64,000 nt of DNA from Erythrobasidium yunnanense (lineage: Eukaryota > Basidiomycota > Cystobasidiomycetes > Erythrobasidiales > Erythrobasidiaceae), in assembly GCA_001600175.1 (NCBI GenBank), contig BCJC01000002.1:1523111-1587110 (forward strand), in the 5' to 3' direction. Position 1 is the first letter of the stretch; every line of letters starts with the position of its first letter. The notes under the pieces were generated by a model. The model saw only the letters and a program-made list of their open reading frames with translations. It searched no databases and was not told where the DNA came from. Made by a program: the position numbers and the translations under genes. Shown here one piece after another: positions 22,880 to 33,548 of the stretch.

Positions 22880-23820
22880 AGTGGAAGAGTAGAGAAGGTC
22901 CTATCAGAGCTGTGAGTCTACCTGTCTTGAGAAGGGAGGAACAGGTGCAGAGATGAAGAAGAAGAGAAGAGAGAAGAGAGAGCAGCATCCTCTTATGCCA
23001 TTCGCACTTAACGCGCCCCCTGAAGCCAGGGGTGCCAGGGGCAAAGCTTTTGGGGTTGCGGAGAATGAAGGAGTACAAGGTGTCGCGAAGAGGAAATTGC
23101 AGAATCTTTTTCGTCCTACATCGTCATGGTATCGCAGCTGCATCAAGAATTTGTCGAGTTCTTGATGGTATATTTGGATGCGCACGAATTTTGCGGGTCG
23201 GAGAGCAGAAATTGAGAAGAGCTAGACGAAGTGCTATGCATCTGACTGCGAGCTACCTGAAGTAGAAAGAAGTTCAGAGATCAGGCGCAATCGGGTGATC
23301 AACGTTATAGCTAGATCTGTGCAAGGTTATAGCTCTCCGGCAATATTGAATGCAGTCAGCTGTAACATTCGTCTTTGAAACGAGTACAGTCAAGGAGGGA
23401 GCGACCGACGGACCCCTTTCTCGACAATAACCTCGACCTAGAAGCCAAAGAGCAAAATTTCAGCATGTCGTTTCAGTATCAGAACAGCTATTATACTGGA
23501 GTTACCAAAGTCCTAGTGAAGGATAAAGGATCCAGATTCGGAATTGGAAGATCAAAAAATGGCAGAACAAATCAGCAATGGTTCCTTCCTGCATCAGCAT
23601 GGATGCACACCTTTGGAGACATCGCCCAGATCGCTGTTATAACTTCCGAAATGGAATAAGCGAATGAGAAAGCAGTCAACGTCAGGATGACAATCACCAT
23701 TATGTCGCAAAGAAGCCTGTCACGGCCAACATGCAGCAATTGCTTATCGAGCTGCAATGGTACGGAGCACGAAGAGACAGCTTGCATCGATTTCAGTACG
23801 ATGACTGCACGTTGACGATC
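22880..23820. other. Intergenic region upstream of the disordered protein gene
   Basis: About 940 bp without a supportable gene. Near 22950-22985 the plus strand is purine-rich (repeated gaagagaag blocks), which on the minus strand gives a pyrimidine-rich leader typical of fungal promoters. Open frames on both strands here are short and featureless. Confidence 0.4.
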
Positions 23821-24289
23821 ACGCACAAACAGGCTGGAGAGTCTGCTAGGCGGACAGGTCGAAGCGCGCCGACTGACGGCCTATGCGCGAGTGCGCCGAT
23901 TCTTGCGAACGTCGTTGCTGGTTCTGCTCTTTTGCTTGGCTTTCTACGTTTCTTGACTGGTTCTCTATCTGTCTTCATCGTTCAAGCATCTTGCATACCC
24001 AGACTCGTCTGGCCTGCCCATCATTCCGGGCCCAAGCGAGCAGGAATCGTACGGTGTTGGCAGTAGCGGTGGTCGTGATATCCCTGCGATAGCTGTGACG
24101 AGGCCTTCGACGTCGATTCGTTCTCGTCAGGCGTCTTCGCTCGCCGATTCCAGCAGCAGCACCAGCACAGCAGCAGGCTCTTCCAGCGGCATAAGGGACA
24201 TTTTCGCCAAAGTCTTCGCGGGAAAGCAGCAGCAGCAGCAGCAGCAGTCAGATAGCAGTGAGGAGCTTGCTGCAGCAGCAGCGAACAAG
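23821..24289 (+). CDS. Candidate upstream coding exon(s), type II membrane anchor and poly-Q
   Basis: An open frame gives basic RRLTAYARVRRFLRTSLL followed by a hydrophobic helix (LLVLLFCLAFY, about 23890-23955). After a frame break near 23958 that a 39-nt intron could remove, it continues as YPDSSGLPIIPGPSEQESY, a Ser/Thr-rich stretch, DIFAKVFAGK, seven glutamines and an Ala-rich end ELAAAAANK, which meets a perfect GTGAGC donor at 24290. An acceptor at about 24677 would join it in frame to codons just upstream of the ATG at 24715, so it may be a 5' exon of the fusion gene. It could instead be an independent small gene or chance. No ATG could be fixed. Confidence 0.3.
24227..24247 (+). repeat. 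CAG trinucleotide tract, seven units
   Basis: Seven uninterrupted cag units, encoding glutamine in the frame of the candidate exon. An imperfect CAG-rich block precedes it at about 24151-24178 and more CAG-rich sequence follows to 24282. Confidence 0.9.
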
Positions 24290-24714
24290 GTGAGCATTGT
24301 TCATTGATACGCATCACATTTCCACACTCGTCATGCGCCAAAAACACAATCCGAGAGAAAATCTCGAAAAAAAACGCGTGTTTCGTTGGGCTTTTCGAGC
24401 AAGCTTGCAGTAGAGCAGCAGTAGCAGTGTTATACCTATGCTGTTTAGCTGCTGCTTCTACTTGCACGCGCTTGTCCCAGCTCCATACCTCACTACGCGA
24501 TTTTGTTTGCCGCCGTTCTCATTCCTCGCCTCACCTTCACTGGCCTTCCCTCAGTTCTGCCCAACACGCTGGCTGACCCTTTGTTGTCTGCATTTCAACA
24601 CTTTTACAACACTCCAATACTTCAACATTACACCTACAACACTTCGACGACAACGGTAACCCCCATCAGCCAACTGCGCCTCTGCCCACTCCGCTTTACC
24701 AGCGCTTCGCTGCA

Positions 24715-27700
24715 ATGTCGGGGATGGACCAGCGTCCGATGAGCGACGCATCAGTCTACAATGACCACAATGCACTTCAAGATCAGAACAGAATGTCGAA
24801 TGCGACCGACCCCTACGATGCAGTGCACGCCCATGGCGGCGATAGCAGGCGAGAGTCGTATCTCGAACCGCACTCAAACAGCCCAGGCGCGATGCCTGAC
24901 GACCTTCGCAAGTTCCATTCGCAAGGTGGTGCATACACAAACCTCAATACCGGCCATCACTCCGAGCCTTCGAGCCCGATAATGGCACAGCATGATCCAG
25001 ACGGCGACAGCAACGGCGACTCGTCCTCAAACGGCTCCACCAAAGTAGACTCGCGCTCGCCTAGTGCATACAGAGCTAGAGGTGGTAATGGGTATGGTCT
25101 CGGTAGCCACGAGGTGCGTTCATCCAGGCTGCATTTTGGCTGCGCTCGCGCTGATCCTTTTTTCGCACCTTCTTGTTTGTCTGCTTGGCCTGCAAAATCT
25201 TCAGCAATCCGATGCAGGACATCAGTATAGCGACAATGGCATGTACGGCTCCCGAACAGCCAACAACAGCACAGGCTACGTCGACGCTCCCCTCTACCAC
25301 CCTTCATCGCCTTCATCCGCACAGTCGCACGGCACCTACGGACGCTTCCGCACTGGCTCTTATCCTGGACTAGATAGCAGTCGCACAAGCAGCATTGGCA
25401 CACACGAAGGGAACAATCTCCCATACAATACTTCTCGCACTGCTCTCAACAACGAGTGGCGACAGAGCGTGGATACCACAAACGAGATCAATGCAATGCA
25501 CAATGGAGAGAAGTATGGCAAGGGATACGAGACACCGGATGAGAAGGGTCCTCAGGCATATGCGCCCATTCCGCCTTCATCGCCTGCTCTGGGAGCTACG
25601 ACAAACGAGAAGGCCGGGCCGCCACCTGCTGGAGATGGAAAGAAACCCGAAGCAGCTGTCGTTCTGAGCAGAGTCAACCGTCTCGCTTGGATCGATGGTC
25701 TTCGTGGTCTGGCCTCTCTCGTCATCTTCACCCATCACTTCAAGGATCTTACATGGTCAGTCTCAAATCCACAAGTGCTTGAAGATGGTTCAACCAGAGG
25801 GTTCATCGTCAACGGTCAGTTAGCAGTCGGCATGTACTTCCTGCTCGGTGGTCGTGTACTCGCACACGGTTTCCAGAGATCAGCCTTCGCACCACCGAAA
25901 GTAGCAAAAGACTCGCATGGCGCTGTCATTCCTGGTGCACCCCTTATCAGATCTGCAGGCCCCAAGTGGCTCTCACTGTCTTCCTCTCTCTTCCGTCGGT
26001 CTATTCGTCTCGCTTTCCCTGCTATCATCGTCGGTTTCATCCAATGGCAAGTCTGCAAGCTCGGCTGGACTTCGCAAGCTATCCAAGCCAATCTGCAAGT
26101 ACTTCGACCTACAGCTCTGTGGGAGTCTACATGGTGCGAGATTGGCAACTTTGCCGGCTTCCTGCGATTCTGCCTCGATCTCTTCACAAACCCAAACCAT
26201 CAATACATGCTTTACGTAGGTTCCGCACTGTGGACTACATACGATCAATTCTGGGGATCTACTCTCGTCTATATTCTTTCTGCACTCATGGCGCCTGTCG
26301 CCTGGAAGGGTAGATACCTCATGTTCCTCGTCATCACCGTCTCGCTTTGGTGGATCAGCTCGCCGAACATGCTGTGAGTAGCACACATCGTCTGCATATA
26401 TGTATCGTGCATAAGCTGACGTGTCGGGCTCCAGCTACGTTATCGGTCTATGGTTGTCTGATCTGCATGCATCCGGCTATATCCGCAAGCTGCAAGATCA
26501 TTGGAAGCCAACAGTCCTTCTAGAGCTTTGCGTCATGGCTCTCGCGCTGTCTATGATTGCCGGTGGTGGTAAAGTCGCAAGACCCGCTGACTTGGCAATT
26601 GGCAAGATCACCGTCAACAACGGTGTTTTCGGATGGGACAGAGACTTCACATGGCCTCAATACATGTTCACAAGTAACTGGCTACCAGCTGCCTGCATCC
26701 TTGTGTAGGTTTAACCATCTCAGCTCAGTTCGAGCCCGCAGGTCGCTGATTGTGCTTTGTTGTCTTCCAGCTGGGTTGAGGTTTCACATGCCATGCAATG
26801 GTTTGCATCATGGGGACTTTTTGTCTGGGTCGGCAAGGTGTCATACGGTTTCTACCTCATGCAATTCCTCGTCCTCTACGGTCTTATGCCTCACCTCATC
26901 CTCCACTTCAACAGTCTAGGCAGATCATACTGGGGTACCGTCATCCCAACTTACGTCCTCTGCCTCATGTTCAACTTCTTCATCGCTTGGGTTTCCTACC
27001 ACTTCCTCGATAGAATGGGCCTGAAGCTCGGTAAATGGATTTGGGACGGCTTCTTCGTTACAAAGCCAAAGACTGCAGGCTCCATGCCTCTCAAATTCGC
27101 TAAGTGGGTAGGAGATTTGGTCGTACATGGACCTGGCAGGTTCATCAAGGGTACAGGCAATTCCGCTACTACCAAGTGGACCAAGATGAAGGAACTCGGT
27201 TGGACTATTAGACACTGGAGATCACCTACTGTTCGACCTGCAATCCCAGTGCCTACCGACCCAGAGGTGCTCGCTCAACTCCACTCTACTCGATGGACTT
27301 CCGATCTTTCCGGTAACAAGGAGGCTATGAGGTGTTACAAGCTATTGAGATGGCAGCAGTGGTCATGGTTATTCCACCTCTTCTTTATTCCCGGTATGAC
27401 CGCAATCTGGATCGTGTTCCAGCCTATGGGTAAATGGACATGGGACGGTCTCACTTTCTCCACTCTATGGCGATTCATCTGGGTGCTATCCGTACCCAAC
27501 TGTCTAGCAGGTTACTTCGGTTTTATCACGCCTGATTGGGCACCCACCAAGGAAGAGATGGATAAGAAGCCTGTCTGCCGTGAACACATTAGAAACTTCT
27601 TCATCGTACTAGTCACCAAGGGTTCCAACGAAGCTGCTGTACGACGTGGTTACAACAAGCTTGTCAAGCTTGAGAAGTTCCACCCCGCCGTCAAGACCAT

Positions 27701-28946
27701 CGTGTAAGTGCCAATCCCGCTTAGAAGGGCGAAGAACAGCAAACTGATATGCTTAATACATAGTCTTACCGACGAACCATACGTCTACCCAGATCTCCAG
27801 AACATCGTGTGCCCGAAAGACTACGTTTCACCCCTCGGCAAGGCCAAGTACAAGGCTCGTGCCCTCGACTACCTCCGTTACCACGTATCTCTCGGTGTTT
27901 ACGACTGGATTCTGCATATGGACGAAGAATCTGTCACTGATGCTGAAACGATCCGCCGATGCTTCGACTTTATCCGCTACACTCCTCATCACTTCGGTCA
28001 AGGTATCATTCTGTACAACGGAGAAGGATACTGGGACAATTGGTATTTCACTGTCGCAGATGGTATTCGTGTAGGAGACGATCTAGCGCGTTTCCACTTC
28101 CAGAACTCCGTTATCAAGCGACCGGTATTCGGTGTGCACGGTTCTTTCCTTATGACAAACGGTGAGATGGAGAATGAATGTACCTGGGATTTCGGTTCTC
28201 TCGCAGAAGATTTCGAGTTTTCGCAGGATGGTAAGTCAATCTTTGAGATTGTGTCAGCCCAAGCTGATAACCTCTCGCCTCGATAGCATGGCGCCGAGGA
28301 TTCACCTGTGGACGTATTCACGGTATCATTCGAGAACAGTCGCCGACCACGCTCCGTGATTTCCTCAAGCAGCGTAGAAGATGGTTTATGGGTATCCGAG
28401 ACATCAAGGGCATGTACGGTCTTCCGCATCTGGCAGTCAACCTTTGGACAGTTGGTGTCTTCACGTTGGCTGTCACTATCATCAACTTGCCGTTCACTGC
28501 CATCGAAAGCTCCCCTACTCCCTTCTGGCTGGCGGTCTGTGCCAACTTCTGCTTCGTCACCTTCTACACAATCTACACATGGGGTCTTCTATTCCAAGAG
28601 CTTGATTATGGTCAGCCGTGGTGGAGTAAGTCGATACTTCGCATATCATTGGGGTCCGCCTGACCCCCTTTTTTTCAGTGATCATCTGCCATTTAGTCCC
28701 TTCCATCCTCATACAGCCATTCGCTTCCATCTCAGAAGGTCTAGCAGCAATTTGGGCCATGAGCTCAGAGGTGGGTAATACTTTAACAGGGAGAAACTAT
28801 GCCCAAAAATTGACATTGGCCTTTTTTCTGCTTCTTCTCCCTTTTCTAGGATTTCGGCAAGGTCAGTACCCTACTACATTGTGCGGGAAACATTCATGCT
28901 GATTGTCTTTTTCCATTCTTAGTTCGAGGTTATCGTCAAGAAATAA
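24715..28946 (+). CDS. Acyltransferase-3 / Egghead-like GT2 glycosyltransferase fusion protein
   Basis: Eight-exon gene for a polytopic protein of about 1,240 residues. Residues 1-285 are Ser/Gly/Asn-rich and disordered. An acyltransferase-3 (OafA-type) domain starts near 290 with IDGLRGLASLVIFTHHFKD and has about ten helices to about residue 720. Without a stop or intron the same exon (about 26770-27704) runs through a linker into a second domain: helices LFHLFFIPGMTAIWIVF, then LTDEPYVYPD, WILHMDEES (acidic metal-binding motif), HFGQGIILYNGEGYWDNW, FGVHGSFLMTNGEM, AEDFEF and QRRRW, the QxxRW signature of processive-type family-2 glycosyltransferases, and C-terminal helices. The order matches the Egghead/Bre-3 beta-mannosyltransferase family. 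The last exons are tiny (DFGK, then FEVIVKK, stop 28944-28946). It probably builds and acylates a glycolipid or glycan at a membrane; substrates unknown. Confidence 0.88.
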
Positions 28947-29320
28947 TGGCTGTATTCGTTCCAGATCATATATACAGATCTTTGCACCATATATCACAAA
29001 TCCAACGGACACTGGACACTTATTCCCCTTCACAACATGTGAAACCGCGTGACGGTCTATGCCTCTCTTTCTCCTCTTTAGAGATGCTACTACGCTCATT
29101 ACTCTTTCTCTTTGTTTCTTACCTTCGCTAGCATAGTCTGTTTCCTTGTCATCACCATACAATACTAGAAGTCGTTATGCTCCCCATTTTGATTTGTACA
29201 TCTGGCCCTTGCCCATCGTCCCATACTTTCATTCGTCCGGTCGAAGCGCCTCTCATCAGAGTTCGTCTGTACATCGACGCAGATGAAGGCTCCGGGCTGA
29301 CACCTCTCTTGTCGTTACAG

Positions 29321-29530
29321 ATGCCAGCCAAAGCAGAAAAGTCATCTACCTACATTTCCTCATCCGAGCCAGAGAAGGAAGTCTCAATGATCAAGCAGAT
29401 CTACGACATGGAGATGAATGATCCAGAAAGGCGGCAGGCGAACCTCAAGATGCTCGGAGCTGTTGGCCTTTTCGCTGGTGGAATCGCATTTTTACGCTTT
29501 GCTGGCGACCTCATCACGCCGGTCTTCTGA
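29321..29530 (+). CDS. Small tail-anchored protein, Tom6-like
   Basis: Seventy-codon gene starting MPAKAEKSSTYISSSEPE, immediately after a pyrimidine-rich tract ending in cag, probably a 5' UTR intron acceptor. The N-terminal half is hydrophilic (MIKQIYDMEMNDPERRQ); the C-terminal half is a single helix ending at the last residue, LGAVGLFAGGIAFLRFAGDL then ITPVF. Size, tail-anchor topology and the AG(I/V)AF...LxPxF-like ending resemble Tom6, the small subunit that stabilises the mitochondrial outer-membrane translocase. The match is by eye and such short proteins diverge fast, so the name is tentative. It lies 375 bp after the glycosyltransferase gene on the same strand. Confidence 0.5.
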   Translation: MPAKAEKSSTYISSSEPEKEVSMIKQIYDMEMNDPERRQANLKMLGAVGLFAGGIAFLRFAGDLITPVF

Positions 29531-29835
29531 AGACTGAGCAACAGTTCATCATAGTGAGAGCATGGAGATTGGTCAGTCAGCATTTTCAGCGTATCGGTTG
29601 TCTCATTACTTATGCAGTTCTTGAGCAGTCTCGACTTCAGCAGATTCGGGGCAAGAACGCAAGCAGCAACAGCAATGTCATTCAATGCGTGTTGTGTTGT
29701 AGCATAGGGCGTGTATTGCGGAAATCCAGATATCACTTCTCAAGTTTCAGTGTGATGCCGTTCCTTCGTCATATAACGACTTGATCCTGCTTAAACGGAT
29801 TCGCCAGGCTTCACACCTTCACCGATACACATTGC
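29531..29835. other. Intergenic region
   Basis: About 300 bp between two plus-strand genes; no gene-like feature was seen. Presumed 3' UTR of the Tom6-like gene and promoter of the MoCF-domain gene. Confidence 0.4.
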
Positions 29836-31136
29836 ATGTTACAGCCTTTGCGCTGCTCAAGAACCTTTGCTTTGCGAACCCAGTCTATCGCTATCATTAC
29901 TCAACGCTCAAGAGCCCGGCTTTCGCTGCTATCTGCCCATCTTGGTACATCTAGGATGGCCTCTTCTGCAACTTCAAGCGCCCCTGTGTCCTTTGAAACT
30001 ACTCCTCCGCCGAAGCTTCAGAATGTCGAGTATGTCTCGACGGCTGCTTGCCTGATTATAGGTCAGACATCGCAAGTCGGAGTTGCAAACGAACTCTAGC
30101 TGATAGTCTGATACAAGGCGACGAGGTATTGAATGGCAAGACAAAAGATAGCAACTCAAACTTCATGGCAAAGATGCTCTTCGACCTGGGGATCGAGCTT
30201 AAGCGGTACCTATATCGTTATCGAACACCATAGGCCAGGTACTGAGCAGTTCTGTAGTATTGAAGTCATCGCAGACGATGAGGAGGAGATCGTTGAAGCT
30301 GCTCAGCGGTTGACCGCGAAATACGATATGGTCGTAACTTCTGGGTGAGCAAGAATAACACACTACGATCTGCTTATCCAAGCTAAGTACTTGATACACA
30401 GAGGCATAGGTCCTACTCATGATGATATAACATGTAGGTTCTGTTTATTTCGGTTTACTTAGAAGCCAAGGCTAAGTGAACATGCAGACGAAAGCATCGC
30501 AAAAGCCTTCGATCCAGCCAATGGCAAGCTAGAGTATCATGACGAGACTTGGAGAAGGATGAGCGAAATGGCCAAAGCTCGAAATTATGCTGAGCAGACA
30601 GAAGAACAGAAGTTAGCACGCAAGCGAATGGCTCTCTTCCCTGTAAAGGATGCAGAGGTTCTTCACGTCGATCCTGCACTATGGGTGCCTGTCGTCCGGA
30701 TGAAGCAGAAACTCTGCATCCTCCCGGGCGTGCCGCGGCTCTTCGAACAGCTTTTGACAAGCTATCTGGCACACTATGTTCCTCTTCCGGTAAGCATGTA
30801 TGAAAAATAAAGAACGGCATGGAAGGTTGCTGATGCAGTTGACCTATTCTGCTCTGTTTGCATCAGCCTTCATCCTCTAAGCCATTCCGAGTGCTTGTAC
30901 ATACCAAGATGCCAGAAAGCAGCATTGCGCCCTTCCTTACCGACCTACAGGCGAAAGTCAAAGCTGAAGGCATCAGGGTGGGCTCATATCCCAAGGGTAT
31001 CGGCGGAGGCGTCGATGTCAGTCTCATCGGCAAAGATGAGGCTCGGTTGGAGGAGCTGGCGAAAGACTGCATCAAAGAGTTGCAAGGAGAGCTCGTGGCC
31101 CAGGGAAAGCTAGGAAGCGAGACTTCGAAAGCTTGA
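29836..31136 (+). CDS. MoCF/CinA-like domain protein, probably mitochondrial
   Basis: Multi-exon gene for a protein with the MoaB/MogA fold also found in CinA and in the N-terminal part of eukaryotic FAD synthases. Signature segments: GDEVLNGKTKDSNS (intron-split, about 30055-30165), IEVIADDEEEIVEAAQRL, and VVTSGGIGPTHDDITYESIA (about 30330-30495). Then ALFPVKDAEVLHVDPALWVP and KLCILPGVPRLFEQLL, also typical. The C-terminal exon encodes VHTKMPESSIAPFLTDLQ and ends SKA at 31134-31136. The open frame from ATG 29836 begins MLQPLRCSRTFALRTQS, arginine-rich without acids, as in a mitochondrial presequence; a second ATG at 29956 would remove it. Members of this group are linked to nucleotide or FAD metabolism, but the reaction here is not known. 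Confidence 0.75.
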
Positions 31137-31211
31137 GGCGCTATGTTGTGCGGGAAAGCGATGTAACTGCGTATGGATTGATACATGCTCAATCGCGCGC
31201 AGGCGCTATTC

Positions 31212-32235
31212 TTATGCAGAGAAATCTCTCCAATATAGATATGCGTCTACATACTCCTCTCCTTTGCCATCAACTGTCTTCAGTCTGCCTGCTTTTGGCA
31301 CTGTGCCTGCGCGGGTGAAGCCCAACGAGTCCCAGATCTTCACGCTTGCGTGATTGTTGACATACACTAGGTTGAAAACTGAGAACTTGTCTGCAGTGCA
31401 GTGCTCGTCAGTATCGTATACGCTTGCTCAGCCTAATTCCTGCTTACAGCCGAGCCTATTGAGGAAGGGATTTCAGCATATTGGTTCCCGTCCGGCACGG
31501 GATATCAAATAACTCACTGTGGTGCAAAGTGCAGATAGCTCTTGCCAAGCGTGCGTCCGATCTTGAGACCTCGATGCTTCGTGTCGACGATGAAGCCACC
31601 ATTACAGCAATGTGAGCTTCGTCCAGGGTAGTTCGGCTTCACATAGTAGCAACCTGCAGAGAACTTGCTCAGATGAGCTGAGTTCTCGATCCTTGAATAA
31701 GCTTACCAGCCGCAACATCGGACAATCTCCTGTCACCTAGTTGCGACATGAACGTTTTAAAGAAGTCTAGACGCAGATCTTTACGGTCTTCTCGTACGTC
31801 TGCCAACTCATTCGGTACTATCAGGCCTAAGAAGAGGTCGTAGGCTGAAACTCGCATTAGCTAATCTTCCTGGCTAGCTTTGCAGCCTTCTCGCACCCAA
31901 GAAGTAGTCCTATGGATGATGATTAGTTATACTACTACCTCTAAAAGGGGGGGTCCAACCTTGAACTCTTGCAAAGAAAGCTCGGTTTCTTGCGGATATG
32001 TCCTTCCTTCCCGAACGATGCCATTGAACAGCTAAGAGGTGTCATTAGACAAGTAGAGGAATATTGAAAGCTGGCGGACTTCGTGCAAATGGGCTGCCAG
32101 CTCTTCCGGCACAGAAGCTTTCTTGAGCGGGATGACAGCTAGGTTCTTGCTTTCATCGGGCAAACGATATAAAACAGGCGTCAAAGGTTGTGAAGAGGCG
32201 GAAGTAGGAGCAGCAATCGTTCCATAGGCAGACAT
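31212..32235 (-). CDS. GNAT-family N-acetyltransferase
   Basis: Five- or six-exon gene. Start ATG 32233-32235 (MSAYGTIAAPTSASSQPL), then PLKKASVPEELAAHLHEV and, after introns, LFNGIVREGRTYPQETELSL, YDLFLGLIVPNELADVREDR, and CYYVKPNYPGRSSHCCNGGF. The acetyl-CoA-binding region is HRGLKIGRTLGKSYLHFAP (about 31510-31570, the RxxGxG/A-type loop) and the C-terminal beta-hairpin is VFNLVYVNNHASVKIWDSLG followed by FTRAGTVPKAGRLK. It stops at 31212-31214 after YWRDFSA. This is the fungal GNAT group in which VYxNNxAS(V/I)xxWExLGF is diagnostic. Substrate unknown. It converges with the MoCF-domain gene, 75 bp apart. Confidence 0.75.
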
Positions 32236-32382
32236 TTCGGTACAGAAGCAAGAGTAGACACGTGAAAGCTCGCGTCCGTGAGTAAAATTGCAGAACAACC
32301 TAAAGACTATACAATAAAGCTGTATTGCTATTGCATGCACGCAGTGATCCGGGTGGATGCTCCTCGCGAGTTGCGGTGTGAC

Positions 32383-32676
32383 CTAAAGCAATATATCAGT
32401 GAAGCCGCTAACGATGCATACGTAGGCGAGGGCACTTAGCAGATACATGACAGCCGCGATATCAGCGTTTTTCCCCCACGAAAGGCTTCCTCGCCAGTGC
32501 GCAGCGCCGGCTAGGAGTTCAATGAGATGAATAGGCGAGACTGTTCTGTGACTGTAGACTGCGCAGATGGCGCTTGGTACCGTTTGCTGTCTGTTAAGTA
32601 TTTTGCGAGTTGTCCAGGACCAAAGAGCGCAGCTCTGTAACTTCGCAGTCGTGACACAGACGTCCCCTTTTTGCAT
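32383..32676 (-). CDS. Possible small membrane protein
   Basis: Open frame of 97 codons from an ATG at 32676 with two hydrophobic stretches, IHLIELLAGAAHW and AAVMYLLSALAYVCIVSGF. I considered an Erg28-like protein but the similarity is too weak to use. It lies on the same strand just downstream of the 45-codon gene at 32716-32912 and may instead be its 3' untranslated region. Confidence 0.25.
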   Translation of the reverse strand: MQKGDVCVTTAKLQSCALWSWTTRKILNRQQTVPSAICAVYSHRTVSPIHLIELLAGAAHWRGSLSWGKNADIAAVMYLLSALAYVCIVSGFTDILL

Positions 32677-32715
32677 GGCGAGCTGGGACCGTACGGTGTC
32701 TCAGTACCGTCATGT

Positions 32716-32912
32716 TCATGCTGTCTGAGTCTGATGTAGCTTAAACTGGAAGAACATGAGAGGAGTAAGTAAAGGCAGTAACAGCACCTTGAAAGATGAC
32801 TCACTAAATCCGGGGTTAGCTTGCTGGGTTGCAGCATTCTGCTGGTGAGCCAGGTCCCAAGCAGTTTATAGGTCTTCCTCGGACCATGTCTGGTAGTAAG
32901 CCGCATACTCAT
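32716..32912 (-). CDS. Candidate 45-codon microprotein, two exons
   Basis: Exon 1, 32912 to 32805 (108 nt), encodes MSMRLTTRHGPRKTYKLLGT and continues WLTSRMLQPSKLTPDL; it ends at a perfect GTGAGT donor. The 59-nt intron has a pyrimidine-rich 3' end (ttcttccag), and exon 2, 32745 to 32716 (30 nt), adds FKLHQTQTA and a stop. The product is very basic at the N-terminus with no acids in the first 34 residues, as in many small mitochondrial proteins. I do not recognise the family. The clean splice sites and in-frame stop are the main support. Confidence 0.4.
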
Positions 32913-33012
32913 CTTCGTCCTTAGTATTGTAAATGCAAAGTATTCGCAAGAGTCAGGACTGAAATCTCGATTGGACGGATTGTTAGATAATAGAAAGCCC
33001 AGCCAGCTTATC

Positions 33013-33321
33013 ATGCCGTATTTCGGTGAACCGCGGGCGCGAATCGTTCACAGCGGCGACAAGACTGTATGTGCTTGCTTATTACTAGCTCTCTTGACTC
33101 GATTTAGGACTGCCGAAGATTCGACACCGTCTTGCCAGGCCTGTTGTGGAGTCTGGAATCACGTTGATGGAGAGTTTTTGAGCGGAGAACAGACGGCAGT
33201 CAGACGGCTGCTTCCTACCTCTGACACCGTCGCGATCCCATATGCACAATTCAAGATCCAATTGAGCAAGATGGCCGAAAGCAGGAGTATACGTCGCCAA
33301 GCAAGGTTTGGACAGACATGA
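33013..33321 (+). CDS. Unresolved plus-strand gene, partial model
   Basis: An ATG at 33013, about 100 bp from the divergent microprotein start, gives MPYFGEPRARIVHSGDKT and then a possible 42-nt intron (gtatgt to tttag, about 33068-33109). A continuous open frame beyond it reads AVRRLLPTSDTVAIPYAQFK and IQLSKMAESRSIRRQARFGQ, amphipathic and helix-forming. Further helical pieces (AVEELRDEMRAFG, near 33365, and DHWLEVRHIRNEVVKDGRLQ, near 33450) lie in other frames downstream to about 33540, so more exons are likely. I could not join them with convincing splice sites. Function unknown. Confidence 0.3.
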   Translation: MPYFGEPRARIVHSGDKTVCACLLLALLTRFRTAEDSTPSCQACCGVWNHVDGEFLSGEQTAVRRLLPTSDTVAIPYAQFKIQLSKMAESRSIRRQARFGQT

Positions 33322-33548
33322 GACACCTCGCTGAGGAAGCTGACGAGGCTGGTGAAGCTTGATAGCGGTCGAAGAGCTACGAGACGAGATGCGCGCCTTC
33401 GGGTCGACTGGATGAAGAAGTCGGCAGGAAGAAGGCGTTGCGGATCATTGGCTGGAGGTCCGGCATATCCGTAACGAAGTAGTCAAGGATGGTCGTCTGC
33501 AGGATAGATTCCTGAAGCTAGCGTATTTGCGAACGCAGGCTCCATCCC

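Noticed and set aside
22880-23078. Extension of the disordered protein's open frame upstream to 23078
   Set aside because: A good intron with GTGAGT donor joins a short exon starting at 22879 in frame, which makes the upstream stretch untranslated.
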